DNA from: Hafnia alvei
GTDB lineage: Bacteria; Pseudomonadota; Gammaproteobacteria; Enterobacterales; Enterobacteriaceae
DNA length: 42,172 bases
NCBI RefSeq assembly: GCF_900095695.1
Contig: NZ_FMIQ01000047.1
Coordinates: forward strand, 1 to 42,172
Reading direction: 5' to 3'
The notes beneath the pieces are model-generated. The model searched no databases and was not told where the DNA came from. It worked only from the letters and a program-made list of their open reading frames with translations. A program made the position numbers and the translations under genes. Each line of letters begins with the position of its first letter. Position 1 is the stretch's first letter. Positions 35,292 to 42,172 of the stretch are shown in pieces.

Positions 35292-36566
35292 TTACGCCAA
35301 CATTGATGCCAGGAGCGCCGCAACGTCATCCTGTGCAATAGTTTGCTGATCGCCACTTTGCAGGTTCTTAACATTCACCTGGCCCGCATTCATCTCATTT
35401 TCGCCTAATACCAGTGCAACGCGAGCGCCCCACTTATCAGCACGGGCGAACTGCTTCTTAAAGTTACCGCCGCCATAGTTGGTCATCAGTTTGACCTGCG
35501 GATACGCATCACGAATTTTTTCTGCCAAACGCATAGCAGCGCTTTGTGTGCCTTCACCGGAAGAAATCAGATAGACATCAACGGCGCGCTGAGGTTGGAA
35601 ATCAGGGTTTACCGCTTGAACCAACAGAACCAGACGTTCCAAGCCCATAGCAAAGCCAACCGCTGGCGTGGCATGACCGCCAAGCTGAGCAACCAAGCCA
35701 TCATAGCGTCCACCGGCACAAACGGTACCTTGCGCGCCTAAGCTATTCGTCACCCATTCAAATACGGTACGGTTGTAGTAGTCCAAACCGCGAACCAAAC
35801 GCTCATTAACGGTATACGCAATGCCCGCTTCATCCAGCAATTTGCACAGGCCAGCAAAATGCTCACGAGACTCTTCGTCCAGATACTCTGACAGACGCGG
35901 TGCATCGTTGAGCAACGCCTGTACGTCTGGATTTTTAGAGTCCAGAACGCGCAGCGGATTGCTATACATACGGCGCTTGCAGTCTTCGTCCAACTTGTCT
36001 TTGAACTGTTCCAGATAGGCCACTAATGCATCACGATAGTTAGCACGAGCTTCCTGAGAACCGATTGAGTTCAGCTCCAGAGCAACGTGCTCAGAGATCC
36101 CCAGCGCACGCCACCAACGAGCCGTCAGCAGAATGAGTTCTGCGTCTACATCAGGACCATTCAGGCCAAAAACTTCAGCGCCCAGCTGGTGGAACTGGCG
36201 ATAGCGACCTTTTTGCGGGCGTTCATGACGGAACATCGGACCGATATACCATAAACGTTGTTCTTGATTGTACAGCAGACCATGTTCGATACCGGCACGC
36301 ACACAGCCAGCTGTCCCTTCAGGACGCAGCGTCAGGCTGTCACCATTGCGGTCATCGAAGGTGTACATCTCTTTTTCAACGACGTCGGTCACTTCACCAA
36401 TCGCACGTTTGAATAACGGGGTCTGCTCTACAATCGGCAAACGGATTTCGCTGTAACCGTAGCTGGTCAGGACTTGTTTGAGCGCAGCTTCAATCGGCTG
36501 CCAAAGCGCCGTGTCTTCCGGCAGGTAGTCGTTCATGCCACGAATAGCTTGGATATTCTTCGCCAC
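35292..36566 (-). CDS. hisS: HisS, histidyl-tRNA synthetase
   Basis: Class II synthetase that charges tRNA-His. It has 424 residues, identical to E. coli in length. Motif 2 is seen in [20 protein letters not shown], the histidine-specific HisA region in [14 protein letters not shown], and motif 3 in [15 protein letters not shown], with the C-terminal anticodon domain after residue about 325. It follows ispG by 133 bases on the same strand. In that gap, CCCGATT and AATCGGG form a long-loop hairpin of uncertain role. Confidence 0.98.
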   Translation of the reverse strand: MAKNIQAIRGMNDYLPEDTALWQPIEAALKQVLTSYGYSEIRLPIVEQTPLFKRAIGEVTDVVEKEMYTFDDRNGDSLTLRPEGTAGCVRAGIEHGLLYNQEQRLWYIGPMFRHERPQKGRYRQFHQLGAEVFGLNGPDVDAELILLTARWWRALGISEHVALELNSIGSQEARANYRDALVAYLEQFKDKLDEDCKRRMYSNPLRVLDSKNPDVQALLNDAPRLSEYLDEESREHFAGLCKLLDEAGIAYTVNERLVRGLDYYNRTVFEWVTNSLGAQGTVCAGGRYDGLVAQLGGHATPAVGFAMGLERLVLLVQAVNPDFQPQRAVDVYLISSGEGTQSAAMRLAEKIRDAYPQVKLMTNYGGGNFKKQFARADKWGARVALVLGENEMNAGQVNVKNLQSGDQQTIAQDDVAALLASMLA

Positions 36567-36699
36567 GTCAATTCTCTATACTATGTAATTCAAAAAAATG
36601 ACCCCGATTATGGAGGATTGAAGCCATCTCATCAATCGGGAGCATTGTTTATTCAAAGCAAATGAGATTACAGGCCGCCTAAAGCGACCTGCTATTCAA

Positions 36700-37824
36700 T
36701 TACTTCTCGTCGATCTGGCTGACTTCGATGCGCTTGTTAACATCCAGCATCGATGCTTTGGCACGGATCTTAGCCTCTAGCTGATCGATCATCTGTTCGT
36801 TATCAAAACGCTCTTTTTGACGCACACCGTCTTCATAGAAGCCGCTCTTGTTGTATCCGCCTGTCACGCCAATCGTTGAAACCAAGGCTTCGCCTGGGCC
36901 ATTCACCACACAACCAATAATCGATACATCCATTGGTGTGATGATGTCTTCCAAACGCTGCTCTAGCGCATTTACCGTGCCAATAACGTCAAATTCCTGT
37001 CGTGAGCAGGTCGGGCAAGCGATAAAGTTAATCCCACGCGAACGAATACGCAGCGACTTAAGAATATCAAAGCCCACTTTCACTTCTTCAACAGGATCTG
37101 CCGCCAGCGAGATACGCAGCGTGTCACCAATCCCTTCGGCCAGCAGCATGCCTAAGCCCACTGCTGATTTAACCGATCCACTACGCGCGCCGCCTGCTTC
37201 GGTGATCCCAAGATGCAGAGGCTGATCGATACGTGAAGCTAACAGACGATAGGACTGTACCGCGAGGAATACGTCTGACGCCTTTACGCTGACTTTAAAC
37301 TGATCGAAGTTAAGACGATCAAGAATATCGACATGACGCATAGCTGACTCGAGCAATGCTTCAGGCGTCGGTTCGCCGTACTTCTCTTGAATATCTTTTT
37401 CCAGCGATCCGCCGTTAATTCCAATACGGATGGGAATATTTTTATCACGCGCACAGTCAACAACCGAGCGAATGCGTGATTCGTTGCCGATGTTGCCTGG
37501 ATTAATACGCAGACAATCAACGCCATACTCAGCAACTTGCAGCGCAATGCGGTAGTCGAAATGAATATCGGCCACCAGTGGCACTGAAACCTGCTGCTTA
37601 ATCAGTTTGAATGCTTCAGCAGCATCCATAGTCGGAACGGAGACACGGACAATATCTACGCCAACACGTTCAAGTGCGCGTATTTGTTTTACCGTGGCAT
37701 CAACATCCGTTGTTTTGGTGTTAGTCATCGACTGTACGGCAATCGGTGCACCATCACCGATAGGCACATTACCGACATAAATGCGGGTCGATTTTCTCCG
37801 CTTAATGGGTGACTCATTATGCAT
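36700..37824 (-). CDS. ispG: IspG, 4-hydroxy-3-methylbut-2-enyl diphosphate synthase
   Basis: Reduces methylerythritol cyclodiphosphate to HMBPP in the MEP isoprenoid pathway, using a 4Fe-4S cluster. The 374-residue protein has the TIM barrel ([34 protein letters not shown]) and the cluster cysteines in [11 protein letters not shown] and [11 protein letters not shown] frame opens 33 codons earlier at 37923, but the ATG at 37824 ([18 protein letters not shown]) has a GGAG site and matches the family. ErpA, which supplies its cluster, is also encoded here. The 203-base gap to rodZ probably carries a promoter. Confidence 0.97.
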   Translation of the reverse strand: MHNESPIKRRKSTRIYVGNVPIGDGAPIAVQSMTNTKTTDVDATVKQIRALERVGVDIVRVSVPTMDAAEAFKLIKQQVSVPLVADIHFDYRIALQVAEYGVDCLRINPGNIGNESRIRSVVDCARDKNIPIRIGINGGSLEKDIQEKYGEPTPEALLESAMRHVDILDRLNFDQFKVSVKASDVFLAVQSYRLLASRIDQPLHLGITEAGGARSGSVKSAVGLGMLLAEGIGDTLRISLAADPVEEVKVGFDILKSLRIRSRGINFIACPTCSRQEFDVIGTVNALEQRLEDIITPMDVSIIGCVVNGPGEALVSTIGVTGGYNKSGFYEDGVRQKERFDNEQMIDQLEAKIRAKASMLDVNKRIEVSQIDEK

Positions 37825-38027
37825 ATTAATTCTCCATGAATGCCGTGCTATCAATTGAAGCGCGCATATTCTGCTTACAACATTTAACCGACAATCAGGT
37901 AAACAAAGTACTTGTACTGCCAACGCTGTACAAAATAAACCGCCTTGCCCCTGCTTAATGCAGAATGTCAGAGCGGTTCATTTCGTATTCACAGCACGCT
38001 GCATTCACCATAGGTGACTCTACCGAA

Positions 38028-39041
38028 TCACTCAGCATTCAACGTCAAACGAGCAACCTGACTTGATTTGATAAAGCGGCTCAAATCAACTGGCTTACCT
38101 TGGTACGTGATATCCACGGCGGCTGGTGCACCAATTTTCAGCTTATACGGTGCCGTACCGGCTAAATCCAGTGAAGCACCGGATTTTTGCATTCCGCTGA
38201 ATAGCGTTTTACCCGTTGCGTCTTTAACTTCTAACCAGCAATCAGCTTTAAATTTCATCGCTAAGTTGTTGGATGCTGACGCTGCAGAATCAACGGTCGC
38301 CCCTGCGGTTGGTAAAGTTGCACCATTCGCAGTGGAGGTGGTATCAACCGGAGCCTGACTAGGAGCAACAACGGTATTATTGCTTTGGTTTGGCTGGGTT
38401 TGAGCCGCTGTGGCTGGCGCGGTAGCGGCATCAGTAGGTGCAGCAGCCGCTTGGCCATTATCTGCCGTGGTCACTGACGAATCTGGCGGTGTACCGACAG
38501 ACTCTTGAGTATCCGCAGATTGCGCAGCTTCATCAGAACCATTAGCCGATTCTGACGGTTGTAACTGACCATTTTTTGCCAGCTGAGCAGAAGACTCATC
38601 CGCCATTGTCGCAATATCTTCTTGTTGAGCTTTGTGATTTTCCCACCACCAAGAACCGGTGATGCCAATAACCACAAATACCACCAACCAGGTAAACATC
38701 ATCAGCCAACCATCGCGCTTTTTGCGTTTTTTACCCAGTGAGAAGCTTTGCATCGGCGCAACTTTTGCCGCCTTCAACGGCGCCTGCTTTTCTAACAGCG
38801 GCGTTAGTTCGTCTTCCGGGATATGGACCAGTTTTGCATAGGAACGAATATATCCACGCAAAAACGTTGAGGCCAAATCAGCCGGAGCCTTGTCTTCTTC
38901 AATATCGCGAACCGTTGAAACTTTCAGGCACAGACGTTCTGCAACAGCCTGCTGTGTAAGTTCTAACTTTTCGCGCCCTTGGCGCAGGCGTTCGCCTGTA
39001 GTCAATGGAGCTGTTTGATCTTGGGGGGCTTCAGTATTCAT
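38028..39041 (-). CDS. rodZ: RodZ, bitopic MreB-linked morphogenesis protein
   Basis: Links MreB to the cell-wall elongation machinery. The 337-residue product has an N-terminal helix-turn-helix (about 15-80, [20 protein letters not shown]), a basic patch KKRKKRDGW before a membrane helix (about 110-130), a low-complexity periplasmic linker rich in Ala, Thr, Gln, Asn and Pro (about 150-250), and a C-terminal beta domain ([20 protein letters not shown]) ending near 337. Length equals E. coli. Its start overlaps the end of pilW by 11 bases. Confidence 0.95.
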   Translation of the reverse strand: MNTEAPQDQTAPLTTGERLRQGREKLELTQQAVAERLCLKVSTVRDIEEDKAPADLASTFLRGYIRSYAKLVHIPEDELTPLLEKQAPLKAAKVAPMQSFSLGKKRKKRDGWLMMFTWLVVFVVIGITGSWWWENHKAQQEDIATMADESSAQLAKNGQLQPSESANGSDEAAQSADTQESVGTPPDSSVTTADNGQAAAAPTDAATAPATAAQTQPNQSNNTVVAPSQAPVDTTSTANGATLPTAGATVDSAASASNNLAMKFKADCWLEVKDATGKTLFSGMQKSGASLDLAGTAPYKLKIGAPAAVDITYQGKPVDLSRFIKSSQVARLTLNAE

Positions 39042-39783
39042 TCGCTAGGAACTGCTGGTACTGTTGAGATTGTGGAAAATTTCGCGCCAGTTGTTTGCCA
39101 TAACGCTCTAAGTTCGTTTGGCGCCCATCTAACGCAGCGAAGCGGATTTGTAACCATAGGCTATTGGCACTCGCCGGTAGAATATGATTGTAAACATCCA
39201 ACATTACTCGCGCATCTCCGCGCTTCCCTTGGTCAAATTCTCGGATAGCTTCCGCAATTAGCGAAACTCCCTTATCCGGATCGCTCTTCAAAGCGCGACT
39301 AAATAATTTTCGCGCTTCGTCAGTCTGTCCTGCTTTTAGAAAACAATAACCTGCATTTTCGAAGCTATCTGCAACCTGACCGTAATCAGGAAGATTTGCA
39401 GCTGAACTAAACTGTTGTTGTGCCGCTACATACTGCCCTAAACTACACAGAAACGCACCGTAATTATTCATCACAGTGCCATTCTGTGGCGCTAAATTCA
39501 TCGCTTTTTGATAACTTTTCTGCGCAGCATTGTTATCGCCCGTGCGTTGCTGGTAAAGCGCCATGCCAAGCTGGGTTCGGTAATCATCTGGAGCCGCATC
39601 TCGTGCTTTCTCCAGATTTTGTTGGGCAGCTTTTAAGTCGCCCTGATTCAAGTATTCCAAGCCAAGTTCGAGCCGGCTTTGCGATGCCGCAGCCATCTGC
39701 TCTCCTTCGGGTTTAGAGCTTGAACAGCCCACCAACAAACTCGCCGTCAGTAGTCCTATTACCCATCCCATTTTTAGCTTCAT
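39031..39783 (-). CDS. pilW: PilW, TPR lipoprotein for type IV pilus biogenesis/stability
   Basis: TPR lipoprotein that in other bacteria stabilises type IV pili at the outer membrane. The 250-residue product has a lipobox SLLVGC (Cys20) and at least four TPR units: [60 protein letters not shown] and [20 protein letters not shown]. coli lacks pilW here; it is retained in several other enterics. It overlaps rodZ by 11 bases (likely coupled) and is 87 bases downstream of rlmN. No other pilus gene is in the window. Confidence 0.92.
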   Translation of the reverse strand: MKLKMGWVIGLLTASLLVGCSSSKPEGEQMAAASQSRLELGLEYLNQGDLKAAQQNLEKARDAAPDDYRTQLGMALYQQRTGDNNAAQKSYQKAMNLAPQNGTVMNNYGAFLCSLGQYVAAQQQFSSAANLPDYGQVADSFENAGYCFLKAGQTDEARKLFSRALKSDPDKGVSLIAEAIREFDQGKRGDARVMLDVYNHILPASANSLWLQIRFAALDGRQTNLERYGKQLARNFPQSQQYQQFLANEY

Positions 39784-39870
39784 TGCTTTACCCCGTTATC
39801 CTTTTCGCTGAATCATCAAAAAATCTGACCAACAATGCTAGGGAAATCACTAATATGCATGCGCTCTGCG

Positions 39871-41142
39871 TCAGACCTCGCGAACCATAATAGGTTCACC
39901 GGCCATTTTTTTCTTAATCGTGCGTTTCGTGCGGTCAATAACATCACCGGCCAACTGTCCACAGGCCGCATCAATGTCATCACCACGCGTTTTACGCACA
40001 ATTACGGTAAAACCATATTCCATCAGAACCTTAGAAAAACGGTCTACGCGGCTGTTTGAGCTACGTCCGTAAGGTGCACCAGGGAACGGGTTCCATGGGA
40101 TCAGGTTAATCTTACATGGGGTATCTTTCAGACACTCTGCCAACTGATGTGCGTGATCCATACCATCATTGATATGATCCAACATCACGTACTCAACCGT
40201 GACACGTCCTTGATTAGCGTTAGATTTCTCTAAGTAGCGGCGCACAGCCCCAAGGAAAGTCTCGATATTGTATTTACGGTTGATAGGCACAATTTCGTTA
40301 CGAATTTCATCCGTCGGCGCATGCAGAGAGATAGCCAGCGCCACGTCGATCATGTCACCCAGTTTTTCCAATGCAGGGACAACACCTGATGTCGACAAGG
40401 TGACACGGCGCTTAGACAAACCAAAACCGAAGTCGTCCAGCATGATATTCATGGCTGGCACAACGTTATTCAGGTTCAGTAAAGGCTCGCCCATCCCCAT
40501 CATCACCACGTTGGTGATCGGGCGTTGGCCGGTAACTTTGTGAGCACCAATAATCTTAGCTGCACGCCATACCTGACCGATAATTTCAGATACGCGCAGA
40601 TTGCGGTTAAAGCCCTGCTGCGCGGTAGAACAGAATTTACACTCCAACGCACACCCCACCTGCGAAGAGACACACAGCGTGGCGCGATCGTCTTCTGGGA
40701 TATAAACCGTTTCTACACGTTGGTCGCCGACCTGAATCGCCCATTTAATGGTGCCATCGGTTGAGCGTTGCTCCTCGGCCACTTCTGGTGCACGAATTTC
40801 AGCGATCTCTTTGAGTTTGTTACGCAACACCTTATTGATGTCGGTCATCTCATCAAAATTATCGCAGCAATAATGATACATCCATTTCATCACCTGATCG
40901 GCGCGGAACGGCTTCTCACCTAACTTAGCGAAGAACTCACGCAGTTGTTGGCGATCAAGATCGAGAAGGTTAATTTTTTCCGACGAATTGGCCGGGGCAG
41001 GTTGCACAGTATCAACCTGCGCAGCATTTACTGGTGCGCTAATTTCAGACAAGTTTGACTCGACGACAATAGATTCAGACATAGCATCTGAATTGGATGA
41101 ATGGGGGGTAGTTGTTGGATCTTCAGACATGCTTATAGACAT
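39871..41142 (-). CDS. rlmN: RlmN, dual-specificity 23S rRNA/tRNA (adenine-C2) methyltransferase
   Basis: Radical-SAM enzyme that methylates A2503 of 23S rRNA and A37 of some tRNAs. The core is clear: the cluster motif [51 protein letters not shown], and the C-terminal catalytic Cys in [10 protein letters not shown]. The N-terminus is uncertain. The frame runs on to 41271. ATGs at 41142, 41130 and 41082 are possible, and 41142 has an AGAG six bases upstream. This gives 423 residues, about 40 more than E. coli RlmN; the extra is Ser/Thr/Val/Asn-rich ([15 protein letters not shown]) and probably disordered. The 41082 start would give a length near E. coli. Confidence 0.93.
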   Translation of the reverse strand: MSISMSEDPTTTPHSSNSDAMSESIVVESNLSEISAPVNAAQVDTVQPAPANSSEKINLLDLDRQQLREFFAKLGEKPFRADQVMKWMYHYCCDNFDEMTDINKVLRNKLKEIAEIRAPEVAEEQRSTDGTIKWAIQVGDQRVETVYIPEDDRATLCVSSQVGCALECKFCSTAQQGFNRNLRVSEIIGQVWRAAKIIGAHKVTGQRPITNVVMMGMGEPLLNLNNVVPAMNIMLDDFGFGLSKRRVTLSTSGVVPALEKLGDMIDVALAISLHAPTDEIRNEIVPINRKYNIETFLGAVRRYLEKSNANQGRVTVEYVMLDHINDGMDHAHQLAECLKDTPCKINLIPWNPFPGAPYGRSSNSRVDRFSKVLMEYGFTVIVRKTRGDDIDAACGQLAGDVIDRTKRTIKKKMAGEPIMVREV

Positions 41143-41312
41143 ACTAAACTCTGGCCTCGTTGTTACACTTTGCGGCACGGTATTAAAGTGACTGACCCGA
41201 CAAGCGTAGTGCCTGTTGGCGACGGATACAAACCCAGTTTGCATCTGATTCAGTCTTGCTCGGTACAACACATTAAAAACACTTATTAAATAAAGCGGTT
41301 AGCAATGTGCCT

Positions 41313-41344
41313 AAAAAAAAGTCCCTGAGGATAATCACTCAGGG
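41313..41344 (-). terminator. Terminator of ndk
   Basis: On the minus strand CCCTGAG (41344-41338) pairs with CTCAGGG (41329-41323), then a run of eight U residues (complement of 41313-41320). It is 84 bases beyond the ndk stop and upstream of rlmN, so the two genes are separately transcribed in large part. Confidence 0.85.
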
Positions 41345-41427
41345 CGCGGTATTGTACTCGGTCTCTCATCGGTATGCTATGCCATTAGGCTTAGCTTAAC
41401 GAATCAATTCCCGATTTGCGTAATCGA

Positions 41428-41859
41428 TTAACGAGTGCGCGGGCAAACTTCATTGTTTGCAAAGAAATATGCGATTTCGCGCTCGGCGGACTCTAATGAA
41501 TCAGAACCGTGAGCGGCGTTTTCAGTCAGGCTATCCGCATAGTCAGCACGTAATGTGCCAGCTAAAGCATTTTCAGGATTGGTCGCGCCCATGATTTCAC
41601 GATTACGACGAACGGCATCTTTGCCTTCCAGAACCTGAACCATGATTGGGCCAGAAGTCATGAAATCCACCAGACCGTCAAAGAACGGGCGACCTTTGTG
41701 TTCGGCATAGAAACCTTCAGCCTGTTCACGAGTCAGATGAACCATTTTTGCCGCAACAATTTTCAGGCCAGCTGCTTCAAAGCGAGAATAAATAGCGCCG
41801 ATAACATTTTTAGCCACCGCATTCGGTTTTACGATGGAGAAGGTACGTTCTACTGTCAT
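41428..41859 (-). CDS. ndk: Ndk, nucleoside diphosphate kinase
   Basis: Balances nucleoside triphosphate pools by phosphate transfer through a histidine intermediate. The 143-residue protein (E. coli 143) begins [20 protein letters not shown], has the active-site His117 in [17 protein letters not shown], and ends EVCPRTR like E. coli. The ATG is preceded by an AGAGG site. It follows the order ndk-rlmN found in E. coli. Confidence 0.97.
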   Translation of the reverse strand: MTVERTFSIVKPNAVAKNVIGAIYSRFEAAGLKIVAAKMVHLTREQAEGFYAEHKGRPFFDGLVDFMTSGPIMVQVLEGKDAVRRNREIMGATNPENALAGTLRADYADSLTENAAHGSDSLESAEREIAYFFANNEVCPRTR

Positions 41860-42172
41860 TTAAACCTCTGTCTAACTTCCAATGAGAGCCGTTATTTCCG
41901 CTGGACCTTGGCATAACACCAATGATTCTAGGGATACTTTTTATGAGTTTACGAGCAGTAAGAGGCAGATGGAATATTTTTAGAGCACTAACCATTTGAA
42001 TGAAAGGATTATTCTCTTATTTCACACCTCAAAAGCCGAACCCCGGCTATGAATCGCCGCCGATTATAGATGGGCGGCTAATATTTGCCTATTGAAATGA
42101 GATAAAAATGTTAAGGAAATATTACTTTTTTGATTTAAAGCACATCTTTCAGATGTAGCCCGACTAAAGGAT
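41860..42172. other. Non-coding right edge upstream of ndk
   Basis: Should include the ndk promoter region. I see no reliable gene. Two small hairpins near 42034-42078 (GCCG/CGGC and CCGCC/GGGCGG types) lie close to the right edge and may belong to the end of a gene outside the window. AT-rich after 42090, and no operator was recognised. Confidence 0.4.

Noticed and set aside
1-42172. CRISPR array, tRNA, rRNA, insertion sequence or phage attachment site
   Set aside because: None seen: no regularly spaced direct repeats, no transposase-like proteins and no cloverleaf-like sequences.

Overview
The window is a 42-kb chromosomal segment of a Gram-negative enteric bacterium (Enterobacterales). 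Nearly every housekeeping product matches its Escherichia coli counterpart in length and motif placement. The AT-rich spacers, the retained pilW next to rodZ, and the gene order fit a Hafniaceae-like genus (Hafnia/Obesumbacterium), but that assignment is inference, not proof. No tRNA, rRNA, CRISPR array or insertion sequence was recognised.

Layout. (1) 1-2424: graveyard of an Rhs polymorphic-toxin locus. It holds a toxin tail fused to a TPR-type immunity gene, an orphan Rhs tip carrying an AHH-type nuclease domain but with one in-frame stop, an immunity-like gene broken by a frameshift in a C5T7 tract, and a frameshifted Rhs core scrap. (2) 2487-9316: yicN, the ygaZH amino-acid exporter, and an expanded emr locus (mprA, a TolC-like outer-membrane lipoprotein, emrA, emrB) that could encode a complete tripartite drug pump. 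(3) 9291-9913: a RelE/ParE-type toxin-antitoxin pair convergent with emrB. (4) 10178-22217: degP with a clear sigma-E promoter, dgt, mtnN, btuF, yadS, erpA, clcA and hemL in the same relative order as E. coli, interrupted between yadS and erpA by a UlaA-type PTS membrane permease, a KdgF-like cupin and a PhnB-like VOC protein. (5) 22275-42172: yqaE, guaA, guaB (PurR box), xseA, a malXY-like pair, yfgJ, an AEC-family carrier, der, bamB, yfgM, hisS, ispG, rodZ, pilW, rlmN and ndk. Apart from malXY and the carrier this is the conserved guaBA-to-ndk block.

How the genes work together. The core genes cover guanine nucleotide synthesis (guaB, guaA), nucleotide balance (ndk, dgt), envelope assembly and quality control (degP, bamB, yfgM, rodZ), translation and ribosome biogenesis (hisS, der, rlmN), isoprenoid, haem and Fe-S pathways (ispG, hemL, erpA), S-adenosyl by-product salvage (mtnN) and cobalamin uptake (btuF). 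Accessory material sits at the seams between blocks that are far apart in E. coli: the Rhs remnants at the left edge, the toxin-antitoxin pair at the emr/degP seam, and the sugar-permease genes.

The most unusual observations are the Rhs remnants (especially the homopolymer-frameshifted immunity gene next to an otherwise intact nuclease domain), the outer-membrane factor inside the emr operon, the PTS permease without EIIA/EIIB, and the toxin gene whose 3' end lies in the emrB terminator. No clearly undescribed system was found; these are variants of known themes.
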